DNA from: CBDCGS01 sp965216915
GTDB lineage: Bacteria; Pseudomonadota; Alphaproteobacteria; UBA828
Reading direction: 5' to 3'
Assembly: GCA_965216915.1 (NCBI GenBank)
Contig: CBDCGS010000009.1
Span: forward strand, 333,096 to 397,095
Length of the DNA: 64,000 nucleotides
Each line of letters begins with the position of its first letter. The first letter of the stretch is position 1. This document shows positions 23,925 through 31,578 of this stretch, piece after piece. The notes below the pieces were generated by a model. The model was not told where the DNA came from. It searched no databases and saw nothing but the letters and a program-made list of their open reading frames with translations. Position numbers and translations under genes: made by a program.

Positions 23925-25172
23925 TTAGGCGGGGTCGATCAGCACCGCGCGGAAGTCGTTCACATTGGTTAGGGTCGGGCCGGTCATCACGAGGTCACCC
24001 AGCGCGGCGAAAAAGCCGTAGGCATCGTTTTGCGCCAACCGTTCGTGCGCGTCCTCGCCCAGCGCGGCGGCACGCGTCAACGTATCGGGCGTGATCAGCG
24101 CGCCGGCGTTGTCCTCCGTGCCGTCGATGCCGTCGGTATCGCAGGCGATGGCGTGGATGCGCGGCTCTCCCTCGAGGGCAAGCGCGAGCGCGAGGGCATA
24201 TTCCGCATTGGGGCCGCCGCGGCCGTGCCCGGCGACCGTCACCGTCGCCTCGCCGCCCGAGAGCAGCACCGTGCCCGGCTTCGCGCGCTTGGCGCGTTCG
24301 GCGTGATCGGCTGCGAGCGCGCGCGCCTCGCCTTCCAGCGCATCACCGAGCGTCTCGACCGCGAAGCCCGCGTCGCGTGCGATCGCGGCGGCGGCTTGCA
24401 GCGCCATCGCCGGCGTCGCGATCATCCGCGTTTCCGCCGGGGCGAGGCGGGGATCGCCCGGCTTGGGTGATTCGACCGCCGCCGCCCGCAGATGCTCGAC
24501 CACGACCGCAGGCTCGTTGATGCCGTATTTTGTCAGCACCGCCCGTGCATCGGCGAAGGTCGTCGGATCCGGCACCGTCGGGCCGGAGGCGATGACAGCA
24601 GGGTCGTCGCCCGGCACATCGGAGATCGTCAGGCTCACCACGGGTGCCGGATGGCAGGCGGCGCCGAGCCGCCCGCCTTTGATCGCCGACAGATGCTTGC
24701 GCACGCAATTGATCTCGCCGATCGTCGCGCCCGAGCGGAGGAGCGCGCCGGTCACCGCCTGCTTGTCCTCGAGCGTCAAGCCCGCGGCCGGCAGGGCGAG
24801 CAGGGCCGAGCCGCCGCCCGAGAGCAGGCACACCACCAGGTCGTCGGCGCCGAGATCCTCGACCGCGGCGAGGATGCGCGCGGCGGCATCGCGCCCCGCC
24901 GCGTCGGGCACGGGGTGGGATGCCTCCACGACCTCGATGGCCTGCGTCGGCACGGCGTGCCCGTAGCGGGTGACGACGAGGCCGGAGAGCGGCCCATCCC
25001 AGTGCGTTTCAAGGGCACGGGCCATCGCCGCGGCGGCCTTCCCGGCGCCGACCACGATCGTGCGCCCCGCAGGCGGCGCGGGGAGAAAGGTCGGAACACA
25101 TACATCGGGTGCTGCGGTCGCAAGCGCCGCATCGAGCATGCGCCGAAGCAGTTGGCGTGGATCGTCCGACAT
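23925..25172 (-). CDS. Glycerate 2-kinase (MOFRL/TtuD-GckA family)
   Basis: A 415-residue protein. The N-terminal DUF4147 domain has VVGAGKAAAAMARALE, VVEASHPVPDAAG and CLLSGGGSALLALP; the C-terminal MOFRL domain has LLSGGEATVTVAGHGRGGPNAEYAL, IHAIACDTDGIDGTEDNAG, and ends TGPTLTNVNDFRAVLI. The family phosphorylates D-glycerate at position 2; older entries call it hydroxypyruvate reductase (TtuD). I chose ATG 25172 because AGGAGG lies just upstream; an ATG at 25223 that overlaps the transporter stop (ATGA) is in frame but adds 17 basic residues. Together with glcDEF and pyk it completes part of glycolate assimilation. Confidence 0.9.
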   Translation of the reverse strand: MSDDPRQLLRRMLDAALATAAPDVCVPTFLPAPPAGRTIVVGAGKAAAAMARALETHWDGPLSGLVVTRYGHAVPTQAIEVVEASHPVPDAAGRDAAARILAAVEDLGADDLVVCLLSGGGSALLALPAAGLTLEDKQAVTGALLRSGATIGEINCVRKHLSAIKGGRLGAACHPAPVVSLTISDVPGDDPAVIASGPTVPDPTTFADARAVLTKYGINEPAVVVEHLRAAAVESPKPGDPRLAPAETRMIATPAMALQAAAAIARDAGFAVETLGDALEGEARALAADHAERAKRAKPGTVLLSGGEATVTVAGHGRGGPNAEYALALALALEGEPRIHAIACDTDGIDGTEDNAGALITPDTLTRAAALGEDAHERLAQNDAYGFFAALGDLVMTGPTLTNVNDFRAVLIDPA

Positions 25173-25219
25173 GCGCGCCTCCTGTCGCGTCCCGTTCTTG
25201 CCAGAGCTTGGGCGCCGCG

Positions 25220-26104
25220 TCATCCCCGCACGCCGAAACGCTGGGCGATGGCGATGCCGACGAGGATGACCGCGCAACCCACGATTTGCAGCGGCGTCAG
25301 GGATTCGCCGAGCGCCAGCCACGCCACGGCCGCGGCGACGACGGGCGTCGCGAGCAGCGCGACCGAGCCGAGCGACGCCGGGATGTGGCGAAAGGCGAGG
25401 GTGATGAGGCTCTGACCGCCGGCGTGCGAAACCAAGCCGATCGCGAGGACCATGGCCCAGCCGAAGAGCGACTGCGGGACCAGCACCTCGCCGGAGATCA
25501 GCGCGGCGACGGTCACGGCGACGCAGCCGAAGCCGCCGGAAACGGCCATGATCGTGCCGGTCGGCAAGCGGCCGCGCAGCTGCTTCACCGTGAGAAGGTA
25601 GGCGCCATAGAAGACGGCCGTGACGACGCCGAGCCCGTCGCCGAGCAGATCGCCGGAACCCGCCAGTGCGTTCGTGCCCATGAGGAGCGTGATCCCGGCG
25701 ATCGCGGTGACGAGCCCCGCCACGAAGCCGCCGGTGACGCGCTCGCGAAACAAGAACCATCCGCCAAACGTGACGACGATCGGCGCGAGATGCGCCATGA
25801 ACGTTGCGTTCGCGACGCCGGTCAGCCTAATCGCCGCGTGCCAGGCGATGAGGTCGCCGGCGAAGAGGAGGCCGGCGAGGCCGAGCAACGCCCAATCGCG
25901 ACGCCGTATGGTGAGGGGGGCGCGGTCGTGCCGGGTTTCGAGCGCCATCCAGAGGCCGAGGACGGGCAGCGCGAGGAGCAGGCGGTACATGCCGAGCGCG
26001 GTTGGGCCGACATCGCTCAGCTGGATGAAAACGCCGCTGCACCCGATGCCGAGGACACCCGCGGCAAGGGCGGGCCATCCGATGCGGGCGTTCGCGTGGA
26101 TCAT
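25220..26104 (-). CDS. EamA/DMT-family transporter
   Basis: A 294-residue membrane protein with ten hydrophobic segments arranged as two EamA repeats of five. Examples are AALAAGVLGIGCSGVFIQL at the start and LLATPVVAAAVAWLALGES near the end, with the usual GES motif after the ninth segment. Members export or import metabolites, amino acids or drugs across the inner membrane. ATG 26104 gives a compact transporter; a frame continuing upstream to 26461 is an antisense artefact over the DUF1244 gene. It is upstream of glycerate kinase and overlaps an in-frame ATG of that gene by four bases. Substrate unknown. Confidence 0.85.
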   Translation of the reverse strand: MIHANARIGWPALAAGVLGIGCSGVFIQLSDVGPTALGMYRLLLALPVLGLWMALETRHDRAPLTIRRRDWALLGLAGLLFAGDLIAWHAAIRLTGVANATFMAHLAPIVVTFGGWFLFRERVTGGFVAGLVTAIAGITLLMGTNALAGSGDLLGDGLGVVTAVFYGAYLLTVKQLRGRLPTGTIMAVSGGFGCVAVTVAALISGEVLVPQSLFGWAMVLAIGLVSHAGGQSLITLAFRHIPASLGSVALLATPVVAAAVAWLALGESLTPLQIVGCAVILVGIAIAQRFGVRG

Positions 26105-26208
26105 CGTCTCGCCGCGTGCCCGGAGGGGTTGTCGGACGGCGCTTGTGTTGGCATCAATGGTGCCAATATCAAAGCGATCCCCGCGCTGCGGGCGAAGGAG
26201 CGACCGAG

Positions 26209-26523
26209 ATGAGTGAACCGACCCAAACCGAGCTCGAGGCAGCCGCATTCCGCACCCTGGTCGCGCATCTGCGCGAGCGCACCGACGTGCAGAACATCGA
26301 CCTGATGAACCTTGCGGGCTTTTGCCGCAACTGCCTCTCCAAATGGTATCGCGCCGCGGCGGAGGAGCGTGGGGTGCCGCTTGATTACGAAGACGCGCGC
26401 GAGATCGTTTACGGCATGCCGTACGCGGAATGGAAGGACAAGCATCAGGTCGAGGCCACACCCGAGCAGAAGAAGCGCTACGCCGAGGTTCAGGCGGAGC
26501 TCGCGGCCAAGGAAGGCTCGTAG
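26209..26523 (+). CDS. DUF1244 domain protein
   Basis: A 104-residue protein of the alphaproteobacterial DUF1244 family. Its signature is LAGFCRNCLSKWYRAAAEE followed by EIVYGMPYAEWKDKHQ. The CRNC pair could bind a metal. AAGGAG stands well placed before ATG 26209; an earlier in-frame ATG at 26116 would add a leader that is antisense to the transporter start. It is alone, divergent from the transporter and convergent with the SDR gene. A GCCG/CGGC hairpin (26527-26536) follows the stop. The biochemical role of the family is unknown. Confidence 0.88.
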   Translation: MSEPTQTELEAAAFRTLVAHLRERTDVQNIDLMNLAGFCRNCLSKWYRAAAEERGVPLDYEDAREIVYGMPYAEWKDKHQVEATPEQKKRYAEVQAELAAKEGS

Positions 26524-26547
26524 CGGGCCGTTCGGCGCCGCGGCTGC

Positions 26548-27267
26548 CTAGAAGCTTTCAACCCAGGGCCTGAGGTCGACGTCGAGCGCCCAGGCGCTCC
26601 GGTGCTGGGTGTGCAGCTGCCAATAGACGTCGGCGATCGCGTCGGGGTCGAGCAGCGCGTCCGGCGCGCGCTCGGCGGCAAGCTCGGCGTAGCGGGGCGA
26701 GGCGATTTGGCCGTCGATGACCACATGGGCGACGTGAATGCCCTTGGGGCCGAGCTCGCGGGCCATGCTTTGGGCAAGCGCTAGAAGGCCGAACTTCCCG
26801 ACCGAGAGATTGAAGAACATCGCGCTGCCGCGCTTGCTCGCGGTCGCGCCCGAGAAGAGGATCGTGCCCGCGCCGCGCTCGACCATGCGCCGCGCCGCGC
26901 CCCGGCCGACCAGGAACCCGCCATAGCAGTTGGCCTGCCAGCAGTACTGGAAATCGTCCGCGGTCGCCTCGAGGATCGAGGTGCGCATGAAGGCGCCGGC
27001 GTTGTAGATCACGGCATCCGGCGTGCCCCAGGTCTCACAGACGATGTCGAGAAACTGCTCGACCGCCGCCTCGTCGGTGGTGTCGACCGTATGGCCCTCG
27101 ACCGCCGCGCCGGTGCTTTCCGCAATCTCGCTCGCGATGGCCTGCGTGCGATCGAGGTGCCGCGCCGCAAGCGCGACGTTCATGCCCTCGCGTGCGAAGC
27201 GTCGGCCGAGGGCCGCGCCGAGGCCGGGTCCCACCCCGACCACGATGGCCGTTCCCCTGTCAGGCAT
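26548..27267 (-). CDS. SDR-like protein lacking the catalytic tyrosine
   Basis: A 239-residue short-chain dehydrogenase fold. The cofactor motif is VVGVGPGLGAALGRRFAREG and NAG is at IYNAGAFMR. The Ser of ILFSGATAS is in place, but where classical members have Y-x-x-x-K the sequence reads FFNLSVGKF, keeping Lys and losing Tyr. This matches the SDR subgroup in which the tyrosine is replaced and activity is unproven. It is convergent with DUF1244 and lies 65 bases downstream of the ferredoxin oxidoreductase gene on the same strand. Likely an NAD(P)-binding protein with altered or no dehydrogenase activity. Confidence 0.8.
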   Translation of the reverse strand: MPDRGTAIVVGVGPGLGAALGRRFAREGMNVALAARHLDRTQAIASEIAESTGAAVEGHTVDTTDEAAVEQFLDIVCETWGTPDAVIYNAGAFMRTSILEATADDFQYCWQANCYGGFLVGRGAARRMVERGAGTILFSGATASKRGSAMFFNLSVGKFGLLALAQSMARELGPKGIHVAHVVIDGQIASPRYAELAAERAPDALLDPDAIADVYWQLHTQHRSAWALDVDLRPWVESF

Positions 27268-27332
27268 GTCCGCGTCTCCCGCTCGTTCTCCATTGCGGGA
27301 ACGCTAGCACGGCATGGCGGTGGCGGCCGATG

Positions 27333-30300
27333 CTATTCGGCGGCGCTCGCGTGCTGGACCGGCGCGCGGTAGGCGGCGAGCAGCGACTCTTCTTGTGCGC
27401 GCACACGCACCATGCTCGCCTCCTTCACATGGCCAAAGCCGCGGATCTCGAACGGCAGGCTCGCGATCTCGACCGCGAGCGCATGATTGTCAGGCCCGAG
27501 GCTCGAAAGAAGGGTGCCGACGGTCGCTTCGTACGCGGGGATCAGCGCACGCTCACGCTTGCGCTCGGCAGTGTGGCCGAAGACGTCGAATGGCGTGCCG
27601 CGCAGGCCCTTGAGCGAGGCCAGCAGGCGGAATGCGGTCATGATCCAGGGGCCGTAGAGGCGCTTTTGCAGGTGGCCGGTTTCGGGGTCGCGGTTCGCGA
27701 AGAGCGGCGGGGCCAGGCTCACATGGGTGCGATAGTCGCCTTCGAACTGGCTCGTGATCTGGCGCTTGAACCGGCCGTCGGTGTAGAGCCTGGCAACCTC
27801 GTACTCGTCCTTGATCGCGAGCAGCTCGTAGTAGGCGCGCGCGACCGCCTCGGTCAGGCTCTCCTTGCCGGGGGCCCTCATGCGCTCGCTTTCACGCACG
27901 CGCTCCAGGAGCGCACGGTAGCGGTGGGCGTAGGCCACGTTCGCGTAGGCCGTGAGGTCGGCGGCGCGGCGCTCGATCAGCGCACCGAGCCCCTCGGCCG
28001 GAACGGGCGTCTGGCTGCGCAGGCTTTCGGCGGCTTGGCGCACGGCGTCGGGATCGTGCGCGGCGGCGCGCCCCCAGCGGAAGGCACGGCGGTTGGCATC
28101 GGTCGCGACGCCGTTGAGCTCGATCGCCTTTTCGAGCGCCTCGCCGCTCACCGGCACGAGGCCTTGCTGGTAGGCGTAGCCGAGCAGGAACAGGTTGGTC
28201 GCGATGGCATCGCCGATGAGCGCCGTGGCGAGCCGGGTCGCGTCGACGAAGCTCGCCGCGCGCTCGCCGGTCGCGTTCGCGATCACGCGCTTGAGCTGCG
28301 CGGTCGGGAAGTCGAGGTCGGGATTGCGGGTGAAGTCGCCCGTGGGTGATTCGTTGGTGTTGATGACGGCGTGCGAGACACCCTTGCTGAGGCGTGCCAC
28401 GGCCTCGCCGCTTGCCGCGACGACGAGGTCGACACCGAGCATCAGGTTCGCGCCGCCGACGGCGATACGCACCGCGTGCAAATCTTCGGGCTTCTCCGCG
28501 ATCCGAATGTGACTCGTCACCGCGCCATATTTTTGCGCGAGGCCGGCCTTGTCGAGCACGGTCGCGCCCTTGCCCTCCAGCCGTGCCGCCATCCCGAGCA
28601 GCGAGCCGAGGGTGACGATGCCCATGCCGCCGACGCCTGTCATCAGGATGCCGTAGGGTTTCTCGCAGGACGGCAGCGCGGGCTCGGGCAGGCTTGCGGT
28701 CAGTTCGTCGGCGACGCCCGACGGCTTGCGCTTGCGCAGCCTGCCGCCCTTGACGAGCACGAAGCTCGGGCAGAAGCCCTTGATGCAGCTGAAATCCTTG
28801 TTGCAGGAGGATTGGTCGATCGCACGCTTGCGCCCGAGCTCGGTCTCGAGCGGAACCACCGAGAGGCAGTTCGATTGCACGCCGCAATCGCCGCAGCCCT
28901 CGCAAACATCGGGGTTGATGACGACGCGCCAGTCCGGATCGTCGAGCAGATTGCGCTTGCGCCGTCGGCGCTTCTCGGTGGCGCACATCTGGTCGTAGAC
29001 GATGGCGGAGACGCCTTCCCAATCGCGCAGCTCGCGCTGGATCCGCTCCAGCTCGTCGCGGTGGTGGATCGTGACGCCGTCGGCGAACTGCTTCTCCAGA
29101 GGATATTTGTGCGGCTCGTCGGTGACGACCGCGATGCGGCCGACGCCCTCGGCCTGTAGCTGGCGCGTGACGCGGGCGACGCTGAGCGGCCCGTCCATCG
29201 GCTGGCCGCCGGTCATCGCGACGGCGTCGTTGTAGAGCAGCTTGTAGGTGACGTTGACGCCGGAGGCGACGGCCGCGCGGATCGCGAGGAGGCCCGAGTG
29301 GAAGTAGGTGCCGTCGCCGAGATTCTGGAAGATGTGCTTGGTCTCGGTGAAGGGGGCCTGGCCGATCCAATTCGCGCCTTCGCCGCCCATGTGCGTGAAG
29401 GTCGCGGTCTCGCGGTCCATCCACTGGGCCATGTAGTGGCAGCCGATGCCGGCCAGCGCGCGGCTCCCCTCCGGCACCTTGGTCGAGGTGTTGTGCGGGC
29501 AGCCCGAGCAGAAATAGGGAATGCGCTCGATCTTGGCGCCCTCGGCCGCGGTGATTTCGGCCTCCTTGGCGCGGAGGAAGCCGATGCGCGCCTCGATGCG
29601 CTCGTTGGTGCCGAATTGGCCCAAGCGTGCGGCGATGACGCGGGCGACGCTCGACGGATTGAGCTCGCCAGAGGCGCGCAGCAGGGGGCGGCCGGCCTCG
29701 TCGCACTTGCCGATCACCCGCGGCCGCTCGTCGGCCGGCAGGTTGTAGAGCAGCTCCTTGAGCTGAGTCTCGATGAAGCCGCGCTTTTCCTCGACCACGA
29801 GCAGCTCGTCGAGGCCGCGGGCGAAGGCGGTCATGCCCTCGGGCTCGAGCGGCCAGGTCATGGCGACCTTGTAGAGCGACAGCCCGAGCGCGGCGGCGCC
29901 CTCCTCATCGATGCCGAGGTCGTCGAGCGCCTGGCGCACGTCGAGGTAGGACTTGCCGGTGGTCACGATGCCGAGGCGCTGTCCGGGCCCGCCCAAGACC
30001 ACACGGTCGAGGCGGTTGGCGCGCGCGAAGGCGCGGGCGGCATCGATCTTCGATTCGAGGAGACGCTCCTCCTGCGCGAGCGGCGGGTCGGGCCAGCGAA
30101 TGTTGAGGCCGCCCGCAGGCATCTCGAAGTCGCGCGGCGTGACGATCTCGATGCGGCTCGGGTCGACCGAGACGATGGCCGAGCTCTCCACCGTTTCGGC
30201 AACGCAGATGAAGCCCGCCCACAGTCCCGAATAGCGCGAGAGCGCGAAGCCCAGGAGCCCGAGATCGAGGAACTCCTGCACGCCCGCCGGGTTGAGCACC

Positions 30301-30806
30301 GGAAATGAGGCGGCGAGAAAGTCGAACTCGCTCTGATGCGGCAGCGTCGAGGAGGCGCAGACGTGGTCGTCGCCGGCGATGGCGAGAACCCCGCCGAGCG
30401 GCGCGGTGCCGGCATTGTTGGCATGCTTGAACACGTCGATCGAGCGGTCGACGCCCGGGCCCTTGCCGTACCACATGGCGAACACGCCGTCATGCTTGGC
30501 GCCGGGGAAGAGGCCGACTTGCTGGGTGCCCCAGATCGCCGTCGCCGCCAAATCCTCATTCACGCCCGGCTGGAAGAGCACGTTCTGCGTCTCGAGGAAG
30601 CGCTTGGCCTGCCAGAGCGCCTTGTCGAAACCGCCCAGCGGCGAGCCGCGATAGCCCGAGATGTAGCAGGCCGTGTCGTGCCCGGCGGCCTTGTCTCTGA
30701 GGTGCTGCATCATGGGCAGGCGCACGAGCGCCTGGGTGCCCGAGAGATAAACCTGGCCCGTGTGGGCCGTGTATTTGTCGTCCAGCGAGACGGCGGCAAG
30801 CGACAT
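27333..30806 (-). CDS. Indolepyruvate ferredoxin oxidoreductase, fused IorA-IorB type
   Basis: A 1157-residue fused 2-oxoacid oxidoreductase. It starts MSLAAVSLDDKYTA (ATG 30806; an ATG at 30842 is in frame). N-terminal pyrimidine-binding domain about 20-250 (ISGYRGSPLGGFDKALW), then the thiamine-diphosphate domain with CSGCPHNTSTKVPEG and MGGEGANWIGQAPF. Cysteine clusters CEGCGDCGVQSNC and CNKDFSCIKGFC follow, and the gamma-type domain begins GILMTGVGGMGIVTLG. The enzyme oxidatively decarboxylates aryl- or branched 2-oxoacids to acyl-CoA, giving electrons to ferredoxin. An Lrp-type regulator is divergently encoded, suggesting control by amino acids. Substrate within the family is inferred. 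Confidence 0.92.
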   Translation of the reverse strand: MSLAAVSLDDKYTAHTGQVYLSGTQALVRLPMMQHLRDKAAGHDTACYISGYRGSPLGGFDKALWQAKRFLETQNVLFQPGVNEDLAATAIWGTQQVGLFPGAKHDGVFAMWYGKGPGVDRSIDVFKHANNAGTAPLGGVLAIAGDDHVCASSTLPHQSEFDFLAASFPVLNPAGVQEFLDLGLLGFALSRYSGLWAGFICVAETVESSAIVSVDPSRIEIVTPRDFEMPAGGLNIRWPDPPLAQEERLLESKIDAARAFARANRLDRVVLGGPGQRLGIVTTGKSYLDVRQALDDLGIDEEGAAALGLSLYKVAMTWPLEPEGMTAFARGLDELLVVEEKRGFIETQLKELLYNLPADERPRVIGKCDEAGRPLLRASGELNPSSVARVIAARLGQFGTNERIEARIGFLRAKEAEITAAEGAKIERIPYFCSGCPHNTSTKVPEGSRALAGIGCHYMAQWMDRETATFTHMGGEGANWIGQAPFTETKHIFQNLGDGTYFHSGLLAIRAAVASGVNVTYKLLYNDAVAMTGGQPMDGPLSVARVTRQLQAEGVGRIAVVTDEPHKYPLEKQFADGVTIHHRDELERIQRELRDWEGVSAIVYDQMCATEKRRRRKRNLLDDPDWRVVINPDVCEGCGDCGVQSNCLSVVPLETELGRKRAIDQSSCNKDFSCIKGFCPSFVLVKGGRLRKRKPSGVADELTASLPEPALPSCEKPYGILMTGVGGMGIVTLGSLLGMAARLEGKGATVLDKAGLAQKYGAVTSHIRIAEKPEDLHAVRIAVGGANLMLGVDLVVAASGEAVARLSKGVSHAVINTNESPTGDFTRNPDLDFPTAQLKRVIANATGERAASFVDATRLATALIGDAIATNLFLLGYAYQQGLVPVSGEALEKAIELNGVATDANRRAFRWGRAAAHDPDAVRQAAESLRSQTPVPAEGLGALIERRAADLTAYANVAYAHRYRALLERVRESERMRAPGKESLTEAVARAYYELLAIKDEYEVARLYTDGRFKRQITSQFEGDYRTHVSLAPPLFANRDPETGHLQKRLYGPWIMTAFRLLASLKGLRGTPFDVFGHTAERKRERALIPAYEATVGTLLSSLGPDNHALAVEIASLPFEIRGFGHVKEASMVRVRAQEESLLAAYRAPVQHASAAE

Positions 30807-30955
30807 CGGCGGGTGTCCCCCTATGACGGGACGGGCGCCCACGGATCGGCGGCATGACCGGTGAAGCGCGGCCCCCTCAGACCTTTCGGATCACCATAAT
30901 ACTCAAAAACAAGAGAGTTAATCCTTGCGAATCCACGAGTTGTGATTCAAGGTGA

Positions 30956-31001
30956 TGACATGATATTGCGCCAAAAACATATTTACGAGCATGATATGTC
31001 A
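30956..31001. promoter_or_regulatory. Dyad in the Lrp / ferredoxin oxidoreductase divergent region
   Basis: TGACAT (30956-30961) and ATGTCA (30996-31001) form an inverted repeat 34 bases apart in an unusually A/T-rich 180-base intergenic region. TATTAT on the minus strand (30901-30896) could be a -10 box for the oxidoreductase gene. This is a plausible binding region for the adjacent Lrp-type protein. Confidence 0.4.
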
Positions 31002-31024
31002 GTTCTTAACGAAAGGTTGCCATA

Positions 31025-31495
31025 ATGCTCGACGATATTGATCGGCGGATTCTCGCGGTTCTGCAGCGCGACGGGCGGCTTTCGAACGTCGACCTCGCCG
31101 ATGCCGTGGGATTGTCGCCCTCGCCCTGCCTTCGGCGTGTTCGCCAGCTGGAGCGGCAGGGCGTCATCCGCAGCTACACGGCCCGCGTCGACCCGCGCGC
31201 GGTCGGCCTTGGCCTCACGGCGTTCATCAGCGTGCGCCTCGAGCGCACGGCCGAGCCGCTGCTCGAGGATTTCGAAACCGCGATCCGCGCACGCCCGGAG
31301 GTTCTCGAGTGCTATCCGGTGACGGGCGATGCCGACTTCCTGATCAAGGTCGTGGTGGCCGACCTCGCGGCCTACGAGCATTTGATGCGTGACTGTCTGC
31401 TGCGCATCACGGGCGTCTCGAGCACGCGGACGAGCTTTGCGCTGACACCGGTGAAGCATGAGACGGCGCTGCCCATTGCGGCGCCTGGCTCCTAG
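31025..31495 (+). CDS. Lrp/AsnC-family transcriptional regulator
   Basis: A 156-residue regulator. Residues 1-60 form the AsnC-type winged helix-turn-helix (LDDIDRRILAVLQRDGRLSN, then DLADAVGLSPSPCLRRVRQLE). Residues 65-145 are the ligand-binding RAM domain (FISVRLER, VLECYPVTGDADFLIKVVV, VSSTRTSFALTPVK). ATG 31025 has AAAGG upstream. It is transcribed away from the fused indolepyruvate ferredoxin oxidoreductase, the classic arrangement for a local regulator, with the dyad at 30956-31001 between them. Ligand probably an aromatic or branched amino acid; this is inference. Confidence 0.92.
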   Translation: MLDDIDRRILAVLQRDGRLSNVDLADAVGLSPSPCLRRVRQLERQGVIRSYTARVDPRAVGLGLTAFISVRLERTAEPLLEDFETAIRARPEVLECYPVTGDADFLIKVVVADLAAYEHLMRDCLLRITGVSSTRTSFALTPVKHETALPIAAPGS

Positions 31496-31578
31496 CGCAG
31501 ACGCATCACGTTAAGGGATGGTAGAGACTGTCCGGGCGGACTAGATAGCCTAAAGACCAGTTGATGAGGGGTGTGCGC

